A DNA stretch of 64,000 nt, taken from Leucosporidium creatinivorum (taxonomy: Eukaryota; Basidiomycota; Microbotryomycetes; Leucosporidiales; Leucosporidiaceae). A program made the position numbers and the translations under genes. The notes beneath the pieces are model-generated. The model was not told the origin of the DNA, made no database searches, and saw only the letters and a program-made list of their open reading frames with translations. The stretch covers positions 189,581 through 253,580 of the forward strand of contig BCKL01000005.1 in the NCBI GenBank assembly GCA_001600635.1, in the 5' to 3' direction. Each line of letters opens with the position of its first letter. Within the stretch, counting starts at the first letter, position 1. Shown here one piece after another: positions 23,227-34,508 of this stretch.

Positions 23227-24733
23227 ATGCTCTGCAAGCTCACCCTCGCCGCCGCCCTCCTCGCCGTTGGAGCCAGCGCCCAGTGTGAGTTGGAAGGCGC
23301 CGCTTTGACCCAACATTCGCTTTCCTCGGCTTCCGAGCGCGCTGTACCGCATCCCTGCTCCCCTCGCGCGACCCAGGGGCAGGTGCAGATGCAGGGCTAC
23401 CTCCGACGACCACCAGCACCTGCTGTAGGGCGTCAGCGAGCGAGCGCAAGCGCGCCAAGTTGGAGCCACGCCAGCCGCCCTCCCTCGGCATCGCCTGGCC
23501 CTCTCGCTCGTCCTGTAGGCGCTGGTGGCGACTGGCGGAGGTACCGTAGTGGCGTAGGAGACCGCCGAGGCCTGTAGACTTACAGAAGGACTGCGAGGAA
23601 GAGCGTTAGCTGATCTGTTTTCCTATCCGCGCTCCCGTCCTCCCTCATTCCTCGCTCTTCGCCCTGTCGCCTGCGCTCGCTCAGCCCTCCTCATCAACAC
23701 TCCTACCGCTCTCATCACCTGCCAGCCTTACGCTCTCACCTGGTCCGGAGGAGAGGCTCCTTGTAAGTCACTCACCCTCAGTTTCGACGAGCGCGAGTGG
23801 GGCCGGCCGCTCATTCGTCGATCTTGCTCCTTCCTTGCCAAACAGACTTCGTCTCCGTTATCCCTGGAGGTGACCAGTCCGCTGCGTGAGTAGGGATGGT
23901 GCTGATCAGCGAGGCTCTCGGCCGAACAAAAGCTGACCCCTCGGCCCTCCCAAACAGCGCTCTCGAGACCATCGGCGAGCAGCCCACCACCGCCACCACC
24001 AACGCCTGGGTGCGTGCTTATCCCAGCTCGTAAAGGGAATCACTCGAACTCACCTATCGCGCCCTCCTGCAGACTGTCAACCTCGCCGCCGGAACCTCGA
24101 TCACCATGAAGGTTACCGACAGCAAGGGGTGAGCTGTTGCTCCTTGTTCTGTAGCGTCAGGCGAGTCCGCTGATCCTAAAAATCATCCACAGAAACTCGG
24201 CCTTCTCCGCTCCTGTCACCATCCTCGCCGGATCCACCACCTCCTGCATCGGCGCCGGCGCCAGTTCGAGCGCAGCTGGAGGAGCCTCCTCGGCTGCCTC
24301 GAGCTCGGCCGCCCCTGCCTCTTCTGCTGCCTCCAGCTCGGCTGCCCCCGCTTCGTCCCAGGCCAGCAGCTCGGCCGCCGCCTCCTCCGCCCCTGCCTCC
24401 AGCTCCTCGGTTTCGACCGCCGTCTCTGCTAGCTCCGCCGCTTCCTCCAAGGCTTCCTCGGCCACCTCGGCCGCCAGCTCGGCTGCCAGCGGAGCTTCCT
24501 CGACCGCTGCCTCGGTCATCTCGTCGGCCAACCCTGCGTAAGTCCCCTCTTCTAACTCGGCGCGGCTCCTTCAGAGCTGCTCTGCCTTGAACCCGAGATC
24601 CCGAGCGACGAGCTGACCTCCCTCTACCATTACCTTCAACAGCGCCACCTCGGCCCCCGCCTCGGGAGCCAACAAGGTCGCCCTTTCCGGCCTCGCCGTC
24701 CTCGGCGCCGCCGCCCTCGCCATTGTCGCCTAA
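23227..24733 (+). CDS. GPI-anchored Ser/Ala-rich wall protein (array copy 1)
   Basis: Seven exons: 23227-23284, 23685-23762, 23846-23885, 23958-24009, 24073-24128, 24193-24537, 24643-24733; 239 aa. Signal peptide MLCKLTLAAALLAVGASAQ. One compact beta-rich domain follows (LITCQPYALTWSGGEAPY, FVSVIPGGDQSAAALETIGE, TVNLAAGTSITMKVTDSKGN), resembling the Kre9/Knh1-type N-terminal domain common in basidiomycete wall proteins. Then about 100 residues of Ser/Ala repeats, probably heavily O-mannosylated. The C-terminus NKVALSGLAVLGAAALAIVA is a GPI-attachment signal without a cytosolic tail. Intron 1 is about 400 bp, long for this region, so a small missed exon is possible. Role in wall structure or adhesion is inferred. 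Confidence 0.8.
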
Positions 24734-25558
24734 AGCGCTCCCTCCGAGCTTTAGCGATCCCGTCGGTCTTTAATCAACCAACCAACAGCCCACAGCAAAC
24801 ACATAACCAGGCGGTCTCGGATCATGGACACTCCTCGGTCGCCTACATCTACCCCCCGTTTTTACATACCTCTTCCCCCCTAACTTAAAGCTCTCCCTAG
24901 TCTAGTCCTACTTCCCCTTGTTCCTGCCATCACAGTCTTTTGTTCCCCCGGTCGTCGCTTGGTCTGAGAGCGAGCAGGGAGCAGCGAGATGAGAAGGAAG
25001 GCGACCGACGGTTCATCGCCGAAGGAAAGGGGAAAGGGGTCCGAGAGAGTCGTCCTGAGGCTGTAAAGGTGCGGGCAAGTCGCGGCGTAGGGGTGGTGTA
25101 CGATGGGCAACAAGGCAAGAAGAGGGAGGAGCAAGAGCGATGTAGGCGCCTGCGCTGAGAGACGGACGTTAACGGTTGAGCTCGGGCCAACCCCTTCAAC
25201 ATCGTCTCGAATCTTTCGACTTGGCGGCTTGCTCTCTCACCAGATCGCATCAGCCTCAGCTCAGTAGCATTTTTATCGTAAGTTCTGGTGCAGCCACTGT
25301 AGCGGATCCGGCTCGCTGCCCTCCCCCTTCGCCCTCCCCCTTCGCCCTCCCCCTTCGCCCTCCCCCTTCGCCCTCCCCCTTCGCCCTCCCCCTTCGCCCT
25401 CCCCCTTCGCCCTCCCCCTTCCAGCGTCTCCTCCCCGTCCGGTGCGCTGACTTGCTGTTTCGAATCACAACACCCTCGTCTTCTTCCCGCCACCTACAGC
25501 ACTACAGCACCTACCACATTCAACTCCCTCCAGCACTACATCACCCGACTCGCCGAAC
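24734..25558. other. Intergenic between two GPI-protein genes
   Basis: Contains the 3' UTR of the previous gene, a C-rich 13-bp tandem array (annotated separately) and the presumed promoter of the gene at 25559. No other gene seen. Confidence 0.5.
25318..25411. repeat. 13-bp C-rich tandem repeat, about 7-8 copies
   Basis: Unit CCCTCCCCCTTCG repeated head to tail, ending with a partial unit before CCAGCG. It lies about 150-240 bp upstream of the GPI gene start at 25559. The minus strand is a run of G3-G5 blocks able to form G-quadruplexes. Units look identical by eye, suggesting recent expansion. Confidence 0.9.
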
Positions 25559-26845
25559 ATGCTGTCCTCCTTCTCCTCCGCCGTCGCTCTTACGACCCTC
25601 CTCGCTGCGGTCTCGTCCGTCAACGCACAAGCCAGGGCTCCCGCTGCCGCTGCTGCACCAGCCACCGCTAGCACTGGCGGCGCTACTGTGAGTCTGAACT
25701 CGCTCATCCCTCGGCGCCTGAAGCTGTCGACGCCGAGCTCCGAGCTGACGTTTGCTCTCTCTCGTTTTAAACGCGAAAACAGGTCCAATCCCCTGAGCTG
25801 ATCCACTGCCAAACGGCTGCGCTCAAGTACACCTGCCTGGCTCCTCCCTGCATGCTCGCCCTGCGCCCTTCCAACACCACGAGCGACAGCTACGCCATCT
25901 GGTACGGTCTTGCCGAGGCCTCGGGCTCGGTTCCCTGGGCTCCTTACGTCGTGCGTTAGGCTTAGTTGCTGCAGCGGTGAATCGTGAAGAGCGATGAACT
26001 GATCCTTGTGCTCCCTTTCTTTCGGCGATCTGTTCTTTTCGCTCGGCGATCGATCTCAACAGCCTGGTGTAAGTTTTGGTCGACGCAGAGGTGGAGGAGC
26101 GGTACAGAACATTGAGCTAACGTTTCGTTCGAACACAGGGAACGAACCTCACCGCCTACATCTACGACGCGGGAGGAAACCCCAACTACTCGTGAGCCGA
26201 GCTACTCGGCGCTGTCTACCTCGACCAGGAGCATCCGCTCACTCTGTTCCCTTACCCTCGTAAAGTGGAGCTTTGATCGTCGGGGATAGCCCTTCGACCT
26301 GGTGAGCTCTCTTCGCTCTTCGAGAGGACTTCCGGAGTTGAAGCTGACCCTCTTCACGTCGCAGCGAGGAGAACCTTGGATGTAGGCTTCTCGGCCTCGA
26401 CTTCCTCATTTGAGACGAAGCAGCAGCTGATGACCGTCGTCTGACGTCGCAGACACTATCACCGACGGCGTCACCTCCTCCGCCGCGCCGACTGGCAGTG
26501 GCTCGCAGACTTCTGCTGCTTCGGGCAAGGGCGCCGCCGCCACCTCTGCTGGAGCTGGAAAGGCCAACGCGACTGCGTAAGCTTCCGAGCCTCTTCCTCG
26601 ACCGCATAGCGGCTCCGCTGACCGCCTCCCTTCGCCCTCCTCTCGTTGCCTCTGATCCTACGAAGAAACAGCTCGGCCGCCGACGCCAAGGGCACCGGCT
26701 CGGCAGCTTCCAAGCTCGCTCAGGGGACGTAAGCTGTAGCTTTCCACCTTCCTCCTTGCCGTTCTGCAGCTGACCTCGCCTCGCTTCGCTTTCAATCAGC
26801 ACCGCCTTCGCTCTGCTCGGAGCTGGAGCCGCCCTCCTTCTCTAA
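25559..26845 (+). CDS. GPI-anchored wall protein with micro-exons (array copy 2)
   Basis: Nine exons: 25559-25687, 25783-25950, 26063-26068, 26139-26191, 26266-26301, 26365-26381, 26453-26576, 26672-26728, 26800-26845; 211 aa. Signal peptide MLSSFSSAVALTTLLAAVSS. The surface domain reads VQSPELIHCQTAALKYTCLA, PPCMLALRPSNTTSDSY, AIWYGLAEASGSVPWAPYV, GTNLTAYIYDAGGNPNYS and ends CEENLGYTITDGV. A short Ala/Ser/Gly stalk follows, and TAFALLGAGAALLL forms the GPI signal. Exons of 6 nt (26063) and 17 nt (26365) are needed to keep frame and to align with the paralogue at 27539. The 6-nt exon is the least certain part. Cysteine spacing is shared with the next gene. Confidence 0.72.
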
Positions 26846-27538
26846 GCAACGGTCGATTCGCTGGACGATCATTCTTATCAGGAAGCTAGATTGTAGTGGA
26901 CCAGTAGAAGTGTACACCTCCTCCCTCACATTCGCCTCCGCCGACGCCGAGCATCGAGCGCGCTAGCCTCTTCATACTTCCCCTGTCATGGACCTTATCA
27001 TTTGGCGGACTCGGGGAGAGATGCGCATTAGATTCGAGAGGTGCTTCAGAGCAAGAGCAGTGAAGTGACTTGCCGTTCCGCTGCCAAATGAGCGCGAATC
27101 TGAAACTCGGCGATGATGCGGCTCGGGCCGCTCAAGAGAGTCGGGCCCCTCGCTGCCGAGCTAACTTGGACGCTGGGCGGAATTTTGAGCCCGATACGGC
27201 GCACCGCCGCTCTTGTAGCCAACTAGACGCCTCGTAGGGCTTGAGGTGTCGGGCGAGAGCTCGGCGAAGAGTTCGGCGACAAAGGGGGACAGCTCGGCGG
27301 TGCTCATCAGCTGTCTATTCTGCATCACATCAAAGCTTCCAAATCAAGATGCGCGGCTGCTAAAACGAGTGTCGACCAGCTCTCCTCTTTTGATGAGGAC
27401 GAGAAGGCAGCACGCTCCTCTTCGAAGCAGACACCTCGGCCAAGGTGCCGTGCGCCTCTTTCCTTCCTCCCACTCACTCGACTTAGCCTCTCAAGCTTCA
27501 AGCTCCACATCTCTCTTGCCCTCACACTCTTTGCAACA
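26846..27538. other. Intergenic, no gene seen
   Basis: About 690 bp between tandem GPI-protein genes. It contains several CGCCGAG/CTCGGCG words but no supported reading frame. Confidence 0.4.
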
Positions 27539-29104
27539 ATGGTCTCCACTCGCTCCCTCCTTGTCGGCGCTTCCGCCCTTCTCGTTTCCTCCGTCGCCGC
27601 CCAGGACATGGTTCTCAGGCGAGTGATACTCCTGCTGTGCGCCATCAAGCTACATCTCACTAATACCTCATCCTGTTGCTCCCTGCAGCCAGCCCGGTGC
27701 GTTCCCCTTCCTATTCACTCGCCGTCGCTCGAGCCCTCGCTGCCCGAACTCGCTGCGGTGCTCTTGAGCTGACACCTCTTCGACCTCTACATCTCGTCGA
27801 TTACGCCACACAGACGTCTCCCACTCCTGCATTGTTGCAGCTTTCCGTGAGTCCAATCTCCCCCTTCGCGACGACCGAGGAAAGGACACGAGGCCGAGAG
27901 CAGAAAGGGCTGACACGGACCGCATTTTTCCTCCCACCTTCCCCGTACCAGCTTACACTTGTGTGTCGACCAAGACTTGCACCGTTAGCTGTAAGTCCAT
28001 GTTCTCCCTTATTCGAGAGCGGGGAGCCCGAGCGCCGTCGCCGAAAATCCTTGTTGACCGGACGCTACGTTTCGCTTCGCTTAATAACAGTCACCTCCGA
28101 CGGTCAGCAAATCGCCCTCTTTTACGGAGTCGCTCCCGGATCCGGAACTGTGAGTGAACGCTGTGGATCTCGAAGCGTGGCTAGCCGGCGCCGAGCTGAC
28201 GGTGTCCCCTCGTGTAGCTCTCGTGGACACCTAACATCGCCGCCGTAGGTCTTGACGATCAGTAGAGTAGCGCTCAAATCTTGCATCGTATGCTGACTCG
28301 AGTGATCTACAGGGAGCCGTTTACATCGGAAAGATCGTCGATGTAAGTTTGGCCATCGTTCTGCGCTTCCGGAGGAGAGATGAGCTGACGCATACACCTA
28401 CAGGACGTTGCAGGAGGTGCTTCCTCTACCGCGATGATCACTGTCATGGACCAGCCCGGTGCCCCTGCATGGTACGGTCACTGTTCGTCCGTCGTTTCGG
28501 CTTGAGCTGACTTCCGTTTCCTTTGCAGCAAACTCGGTGAGACTGCGGTCACGACCATCGGCGGAGCTGCTCCTACTGGTGGAGCCCCTGCTGGAGCTGC
28601 TACCGATGCTGCCACGACTTCTGCCGGTGAGTACTGTTTGCCGAGGCTTTTTCTTTCCACCGCTCACTCGTCTCGATGTAGGCTCCTCCTCCGCTTCCGG
28701 CGCTGCAGGCTCGGCTTCATCCGCCGCATCAGGCGCTACTTCGGCTGCCTCCTCGAGCGCCTCCTCGGCTGCGTCGGGCGCCTCGTCGAAGGCCAGCTCG
28801 GTTTCGAGTGAGGTGTCCTCGGCCGCCAGCGGAGCCGCGTCTAAGGCCTCCAGCGCCGTCTCCAGTGCTACGTGAGTGTTGACGTTGTCTGATCGACTAT
28901 TTTTGAGCTGACGCACATCATTTTACAGCTCGGCCGGCGCTAAGCCCACCGAGACCGCCGCCCCGGCCTCGTCGGCCAACACCGTCGTTCAGGGATCGTG
29001 AGTCGTCTGCTTTGATCTCCAATCTCAACCTGTAGCTAATCATTGACTTTCTGGACAGCTTCGTCGCCGGTGCCCTCGTCGCCGGCCTCGCCCTCTTCGC
29101 TTAA
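27539..29104 (+). CDS. GPI-anchored wall protein with micro-exon and GC-AG intron (array copy 3)
   Basis: Twelve exons: 27539-27618, 27689-27696, 27814-27846, 27952-27990, 28091-28149, 28218-28244, 28313-28342, 28404-28471, 28529-28626, 28682-28871, 28929-28997, 29059-29104; 248 aa. Signal peptide MVSTRSLLVGASALLVSSVA. The domain aligns with the copy at 25559: HSCIVAAFPYTCVSTKTCTV, SDGQQIALFYGVAPGSGT, LSWTPNIAAGAVYIGKIVDD. A Ser/Ala-rich stalk of about 80 residues follows, then the GPI signal FVAGALVAGLALFA. The first intron uses a GC donor (GCGAGT at 27619), and exon 2 is only 8 nt. Both choices restore a frame that matches the paralogue. Nearly every intron carries CTGAC shortly before its acceptor. 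Confidence 0.78.
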
Positions 29105-29446
29105 GCTCGGCGCCGAAAAGCAGCTGAAGCTCGAGTCGTTGGACGCTTAGACGCTTGGAGCGCTAGAGATCCCCTACTTATGTTGAACCCCTCATGACCC
29201 CCTTACGAATCTCTCCCATTCACACTACATAACCCCCTTCCGCTTCTAATCATTTCTTACTCTTTGGGAATCTCATTCGCTTCGTCACTCATTAACTTGC
29301 CATCGCGTCGAGACCGCGAGGAGAGTGAGAGTGAGAGTACCTAAAGAGCCCTGGTCGTCCCGTTCGGGTGAGATCGAAGAAAGGAGAAGAGAGTCAAGGG
29401 GGCTGCGCTGAGCACGTTGAGAAAGAGAGCAATTGCACCTATTGGA
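29105..29446. other. Convergent 3' interval, no gene seen
   Basis: 3' UTRs of the GPI gene and of the minus-strand gene ending at 29447. It contains CTCGGCGCCGAA just after the GPI stop codon. Confidence 0.4.
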
Positions 29447-30579
29447 CTACAGCTCATCGCTGTCCTCCCTCTCAGTCTGCGTCTTCCTCCTCTCAGCAGC
29501 CCTCCAAGCAGCGACCTGCGGCGTCACATCGTCGTCGCCCTCAATCGGCGCAGGCTCGTCGTCGTCGTCGTCGCCCCATTCGCCGAACTCCTCGTCTTCG
29601 GCGGCGTTCTCGCCCGCTCTCTGCTTCCCGTTTCCTTTGCTGCTCCTGTACGAGCTTCGCAGCTCATCCTCTGCAGCTCCGGTGGCCCAATCCTCAAATT
29701 CGGCTTCGGGCGAGGCGAAACGAACTCTCCTGCTCCTGCTTCCCTCACTCTGCAGGCGTTCGACTTGGTCCAGAAGGGAATGTTGACGATCTAGGTAGCG
29801 AGCATAGAGACGAGGAGGGAGGTGAGGCTTGAGTTCGAGGTCGAAGGCGGTTTCGTGGTGCTTGGTGAAGGGAGAGGGAGAAGGCGAGGCGGCGGGAGTT
29901 GCGGATGGAGTAGGGGAGCTGAGACGGAAGAGGCGGTTGTTGCGGTGCTGAGAAGAGTCGGGCTGCTGGATCTCGAGGTCGTCCTCATCGCCTTCGAGCT
30001 GATCATGGCCCTCGGCCTTCCCTCCCTTGGCGAGTTCCTCCTCCTCGCTATCATCGAGCACCAGCACCTCATCCTCCTCCTGCTTGGCTTTCTCCTCCAT
30101 CTCCTGCTCCCTACGATTTAACGCCGCCACCGCACACTTCGTCCTCGCCTTCCTTCCCACCGCCGGCTTGCTCGTCCTGCGCTTTTGCTTAATTTCGTAC
30201 GAGGCGAGGGTGCCGTAGCCATCTTCGTTGTCGAGCGCGTGACGGCGGGAGAGACGGGAGCTGTGTGGCGAGGGGAGCGGGAGCGTCAGCTGTGGAACTG
30301 CGAGAGCGAGTCGCGACGACGACGAACGAGCTGCCTGGAGCGACGGAGCGGAAACCTCGCTCGGAGGGTGGTTTGAAGCTGTGGGGCGAAGCTAAAGGTC
30401 AGCTATCAGTCTCTAGCACCCCTGCCGACCTTAGAGAACGCCTGAAGAGCTCACCTGCTTCCTCCTCGTCGACCGCTCGTAGGAGCGCGACGGCCTGATG
30501 TAGGCTCGCCGGACTGTTGCTTGGGGTTGTAAGAGGGGAAACGCCTTCCTGAGCGCTTCTTGCCGCTCGTACGGCTCAT
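29447..30579 (-). CDS. Unknown acidic, probably nuclear protein
   Basis: Three exons: 30579-30455, 30378-30328, 30260-29447; 329 aa. Not recognised. The basic N-terminus (MSRTSGKKRSGRRFPSYNPK) and KQKRRTSKPAVGRKARTK look like nuclear localisation signals. The block HALDNEDGYGTLASYEIKQK is the most domain-like stretch. A helical Glu/Lys segment (RREQEMEEKAKQEEDEV) follows, and acidic runs (EEEEL, GEWGDDDDDEP) dominate the C-terminal half. The middle contains LPPRLYARYLDRQHSLLDQV, a likely amphipathic helix. Splices were chosen to keep the frame and used donors typical of the window (GTGAGC, GTTCGT). Possibly a chromatin or ribosome-biogenesis protein by composition only. Confidence 0.62.
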
Positions 30580-30828
30580 GGCGAGTCGAAGGCGAGAAGC
30601 GAGCGTTGTGGCGGAGGCAGAGAGATCAAAGCGCCTTTCGAGCTCGACTTGGGAAGGCAGCTGGTCCTTCACCTCTCTCGACGACAGCTGACAGTCGACT
30701 AGTTAAAGATATTATTCCGATGCAGTTCAAGATCAAAGTTGCTATAGTTGTACAGCGGGGTTGCCCCGATTAAGCCCTTCCTCGGCGCAAGTGTCCATGG
30801 GTCTAGCAAATCTCTTGTCGCGCTGCGT

Positions 30829-33038
30829 CTACAAGCACATCGGTCCTTCGACCTCCTCCCTCTTTTCCTGACCGCCGAGAATACCGACGATGGTGAGAGC
30901 CCACTCCATCGCAGTGCCGGGTCCACGACTGCGAAGGGGAAGGAGAAGGGAGAGAAAGAAGATGACGGGTCAGCGTGTGCTCCAGCAAAGGGGAGCGGTG
31001 CAGAAGCGCACCTGGTGACGAGGTTACCGCTGGTGACGACGCGGTCCTCAGAGTAGCGGTAGTCTGTCGGAAGGGAAGAGGACGAGATCAGCTCGGCGCT
31101 CTTCTCCGCCAGTTCAAGAGGCGTTACGACGACTCACGCTTCTCCAAATCGCCCTTGACACTGGGGTGCGAAGTCAAGCGCTGACCGAAGGCGATGCCGC
31201 TCGTCTTGGCGGCGAGGGTACCAGCGCAGATCATGCCGATGAGCTTGCCTTGCTCGTGGAAGGCGCGGATGAGGGCTTGGACGTCGGGGTCTTGCGAGAG
31301 GCGTCTGTGCGATTGGGAAGAAGAGGGAGAAAGGAAGGGGGGGGGGGAGAGGAGGGAATGGTGAAGAAGGGACAAAGTCAGCGCCGCGACCGAGACGAAC
31401 CAAGGGCAACGGGAAGAAGCTCACTCGGCTCCTTTGGCGCCTCCGGGGATGATCTGTATGATGGTGAAGAGTCAGACGTATGTCAAAAGAAGCGAGTGGA
31501 GGGATAAAGACACGAACCAGAGCGTCGAAATCGTCCTTGTGCTCTTGCTTGAGCGTCTCGAATTGGGTGTCGGCCATCATCTTGGCGCCGCGGGAGAGCG
31601 TGACGTACTGCGAGTTATGTGTGAGATCAGTGAGCTCGACTCGGCGCAGCGTGAAGCAGTAGACTCACGGGCAGGCTCTGGCTCGGGCTGAACTGGGGCG
31701 AGACGCTGACGAGGGTAGGGTTTAGGCTGGCGCGAACGAGGATGTCGTAGATGATGACCGTCTCCATCTCCTCGGATCCATCGGCCATCAAGATCAACAC
31801 GCGCTTCTCTCCCTCCTCCTTGGCGAGCGGCTCAAAGGTGAAAGCCTTCTCGGCGGCCTTGCGCATGGCCGAAGCAGCGCGCTTGACGGACGTCTTCCTC
31901 GACAAGGGCTTGTCCTCGAGCTGCACTCCTCTCCTGACCTCTCCCACCGCCGCCGCGTCGGCCGTGCCATTCTTGAGCTCGCCAGCCTCGGAGCCATCGA
32001 CATTCTTGACCGAGGCGCTGCCTGCACGGCTCCTGTTGAGACCGCCGTTCGAGACCTTGCGGTTCTCGCTGGTGAGAGGAGGACCACGGGGAGCGCGTTG
32101 AGATTGAGTGCGGCGAGGGGCGGGAGACCAGCCTTCGAGCTCCTCCTTGGTCCGAGTGCGAACGTTGTCGTTGGAAGGGGCGAACGAGACACCAGGAGCG
32201 GACTGTCCGGGAGTCACATCTCCAATGTCGGCAGCGCTGTAGAGAAGAACGCGTTAGAGAGCTGTGGAAGGCTAGCGCTGCTGCTCGGGGCTCACCGTGC
32301 GCCGATGGAATCGTTATGCCTCGCTCGGCCGTTGGCTTCGCTATCGAGGAGAGTCGCGCGAGGTGGCTTGGGGAAGTAAGAATCTGCAGAGCGATGTAGA
32401 GGGTCAGCAAGCCGTCCTGTGGGCCTCCGGAGCTTGTAATCAACAAGATCCACGTGCCGAGACGCGCCGAGGCGGTGCTCAGGGAAGCATCTGCAGGCGA
32501 GCATAGCAGCCTACACACTCGCCCACCACCTACAGCCCAACCAGCACGGTTGTCTCGTCCAGCTGCTTCCGGTCGAGGACTCCCGCGCGCGGTGCTGGGA
32601 CCTCTGTCCTCATCGTCGCGAGCTCGACCGACCAGCTGTAGTCGACCAGCAGTCCCGGGATATAGCTTGATCCGCCAGAACTGTTGCTACTTCCCTCCAG
32701 CTGCTCTACTGTTCAACAGACCCACAGGCCTCTCCGCACGGCGCCCCTCGCGTCCCGTGCTCTTTCTCCAGCTCTCGCGCTCGTGTAGGGGACTCACCAG
32801 GAGGAGGGCTCGTCGAGAGAGCAGCTCCAGGACTTGCTCCACCATTCCTACCCCTGCTGCTCGTCCTCGGCGGTAGCTCACGACCAGGCGACAGGCTGCC
32901 AACGATGTTCGACTCGTCGCCGTTGCGCTTCTCCCGCGTTGAGCGAGACCTGGAGAGGGTGCGAACGAGGCGCTTGAAGGTGCCCTCGAGGCGAGGGGAA
33001 GTTAGGGGAGGGGTTTCGTTGCTGGGCGAGTACGACAT
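30829..33038 (-). CDS. DJ-1/PfpI-domain protein with a long disordered N-terminal extension
   Basis: Eight exons: 33038-32798, 32383-32296, 32236-31669, 31607-31518, 31453-31425, 31304-31138, 31063-31012, 30928-30829; 444 aa. The C-terminal 190 residues are a DJ-1/PARK7-type flavodoxin-like domain: RVLILMADGSEEMETVIIYD, FDALIIPGGAKGAERLSQD, then LIGMICAGTLAA with the conserved nucleophilic-elbow cysteine, and NLVTSRGPGTAMEWALTIVG. DJ-1 proteins act in oxidative-stress defence or as glyoxalase/deglycase enzymes. Most are about 190-200 aa, yet here about 245 Ser/Arg/Pro-rich residues precede the domain (MSYSPSNETPPLTSPRLEG, RTLSRSRSTREKRNGDE), probably a phosphorylated regulatory tail. Intron 1 is about 414 bp, so an alternative start inside it could give a shorter form. 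Confidence 0.8.
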
Positions 33039-33336
33039 GTCGAGGTGCAGAGACGAAGAGTTAGCGGGAAGCGAAGGGGCGAGCTCGCGTCTGTCCCTCT
33101 TGGTCGAGAAGGCGGGAGCGAAAAGAAGGCGGGTAAAGCTCAGCTGCTTAAGGCTATCTTGTAGCAGAGCTTCAGAGATGGTTTGGAAGCCAGACTTTCG
33201 GAACATGAGATTTGGGCTGAGTCCCCTTTCTCGGCGCTGCAGCCCCTCGCCGAAGCCGATATTTTCTCTACAGCGCGTTGCGATACTAAGCAAGCTATGG
33301 ACAAGATCTCAATCCATTTCTTCTCCCCTGAACGCT

Positions 33337-34508
33337 TACTCCCAACGCCTGCGAAGCTCCTCCTGCGAGACGTTCGAGCGCCGAGCTTGCCTCGGACTGA
33401 GGTTGGGGGTGTGCCGGTGTTGAAGCTCGAAGTACGGGACCGTAGTCCTCTTAAAGATGTACTAGGCATCAGCTTCTGCTCTCTAAGAGTCGGAGAAGTG
33501 TAGCTTGGCTCACGTGCTGGGGTTTGGTAGCCCCGTCGGCCTGACGCCCCAGATCTCGGTCGGCGTTAACTTGGTGAATGTACTGAAGGTTAGGGGGCCA
33601 AAATTAGCAGAGCTCCAAGGAATATGTCTGTGTCCTGAAGCGAGATCTCACCTCATCGTACTCCTTGCAGCACAACACCACTCGCGCTCGGTCGAAGAAG
33701 CTGAGCGAGTTCCAATGCTTGAAGCCCAGATACACGATGGCGCTCGACAGTCCCAGATTTTGGTGACAGAAGTGCATCATGCGATAGGCTACGTAGTCGA
33801 CGTACTCGTGGATGAGTTGTTCTGCGCGAAGAGGTGAGCTTTCACAGTTCGGCGATCGCTCGGCGAGCGCTCAAAGCTCACCGCAGTCGTGTTCTGTCAT
33901 TAGCTGGAGCACCAGAGGCTCAGTCAGCCTACTTTACATCTAAGGCGAAGTTGACATACCTTGACAAAGGGAGGTGGGCTGCTGCTGCCGGTCCCTCCTC
34001 CAGGGTTGGAGGCGTGCACTGCACCCAATACAGAGTAGACAGCCGGTGCGGTCAATGTCTTGCGCGATAAGAGGAAAGCTTGGCAGTCGTGGATGGTAGA
34101 CCTGTACTTCCTGCCAGTCAGTGGTTTTCGAGTGCCTCACGCCGAGCGCGACGGTAGTGTCTGGCAGACTCACTCAGCGAGCTGAATCGTCTTGTGAGAG
34201 ACTAGCTTGGTAAAATAAAGTTGGCGGAAGAAGGCATGTCGACCAACGAAACCAATGAACAGCTTGCAGAACTTCTTCTGTCGCTCAACGGCCTCGATGC
34301 ACATTCGGCGCATCTGTTCTGCTGAGGGTCCCCCCCGTTGGGGCGGTAGAGGCTGCAGGTAGCCGGACAGCTTAGACTGTGCCTGCCTCTCCCAGTGGTC
34401 ATCCATCTCGCCTTTCATGGCTGGAGTGACTAAACGGAACTGGAGCTCGGCGAACTCCTCGCGCTGACTTGGGCCGTATTCGGGCGGGGCGTTGACGGCG
34501 TTGCTCAT
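33337..34508 (-). CDS. Family A uncharacterised protein (copy 3)
   Basis: Family A member, more diverged than the 37 kb and 48.6 kb copies. Exon 1 starts at 34508 (MSNAVNAPPEYGPSQREEFA) and holds MDDHWERQAQSKLSGYLQPL and KKFCKLFIGFVGRHAFF, aligning with MEKHWAGQELSKYMTPL and RFCELFSGAAPFF of the copy at 48596. Later exons give LIHEYVDYVAYRMMHFCHQN, SAIVYLGFKHWNSLSFFDRA, RVVLCCKEYDE, YIHQVNADRDLG and the C-terminal block ELQHRHTPNLSPRQARRS before the stop at 33339-33337. Exon 2 (about 34110-33960) is uncertain because its splice sites are weak. No signal peptide or membrane segment. Looks intact. Head to head with a decayed type II F-box-like gene. Confidence 0.65.
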
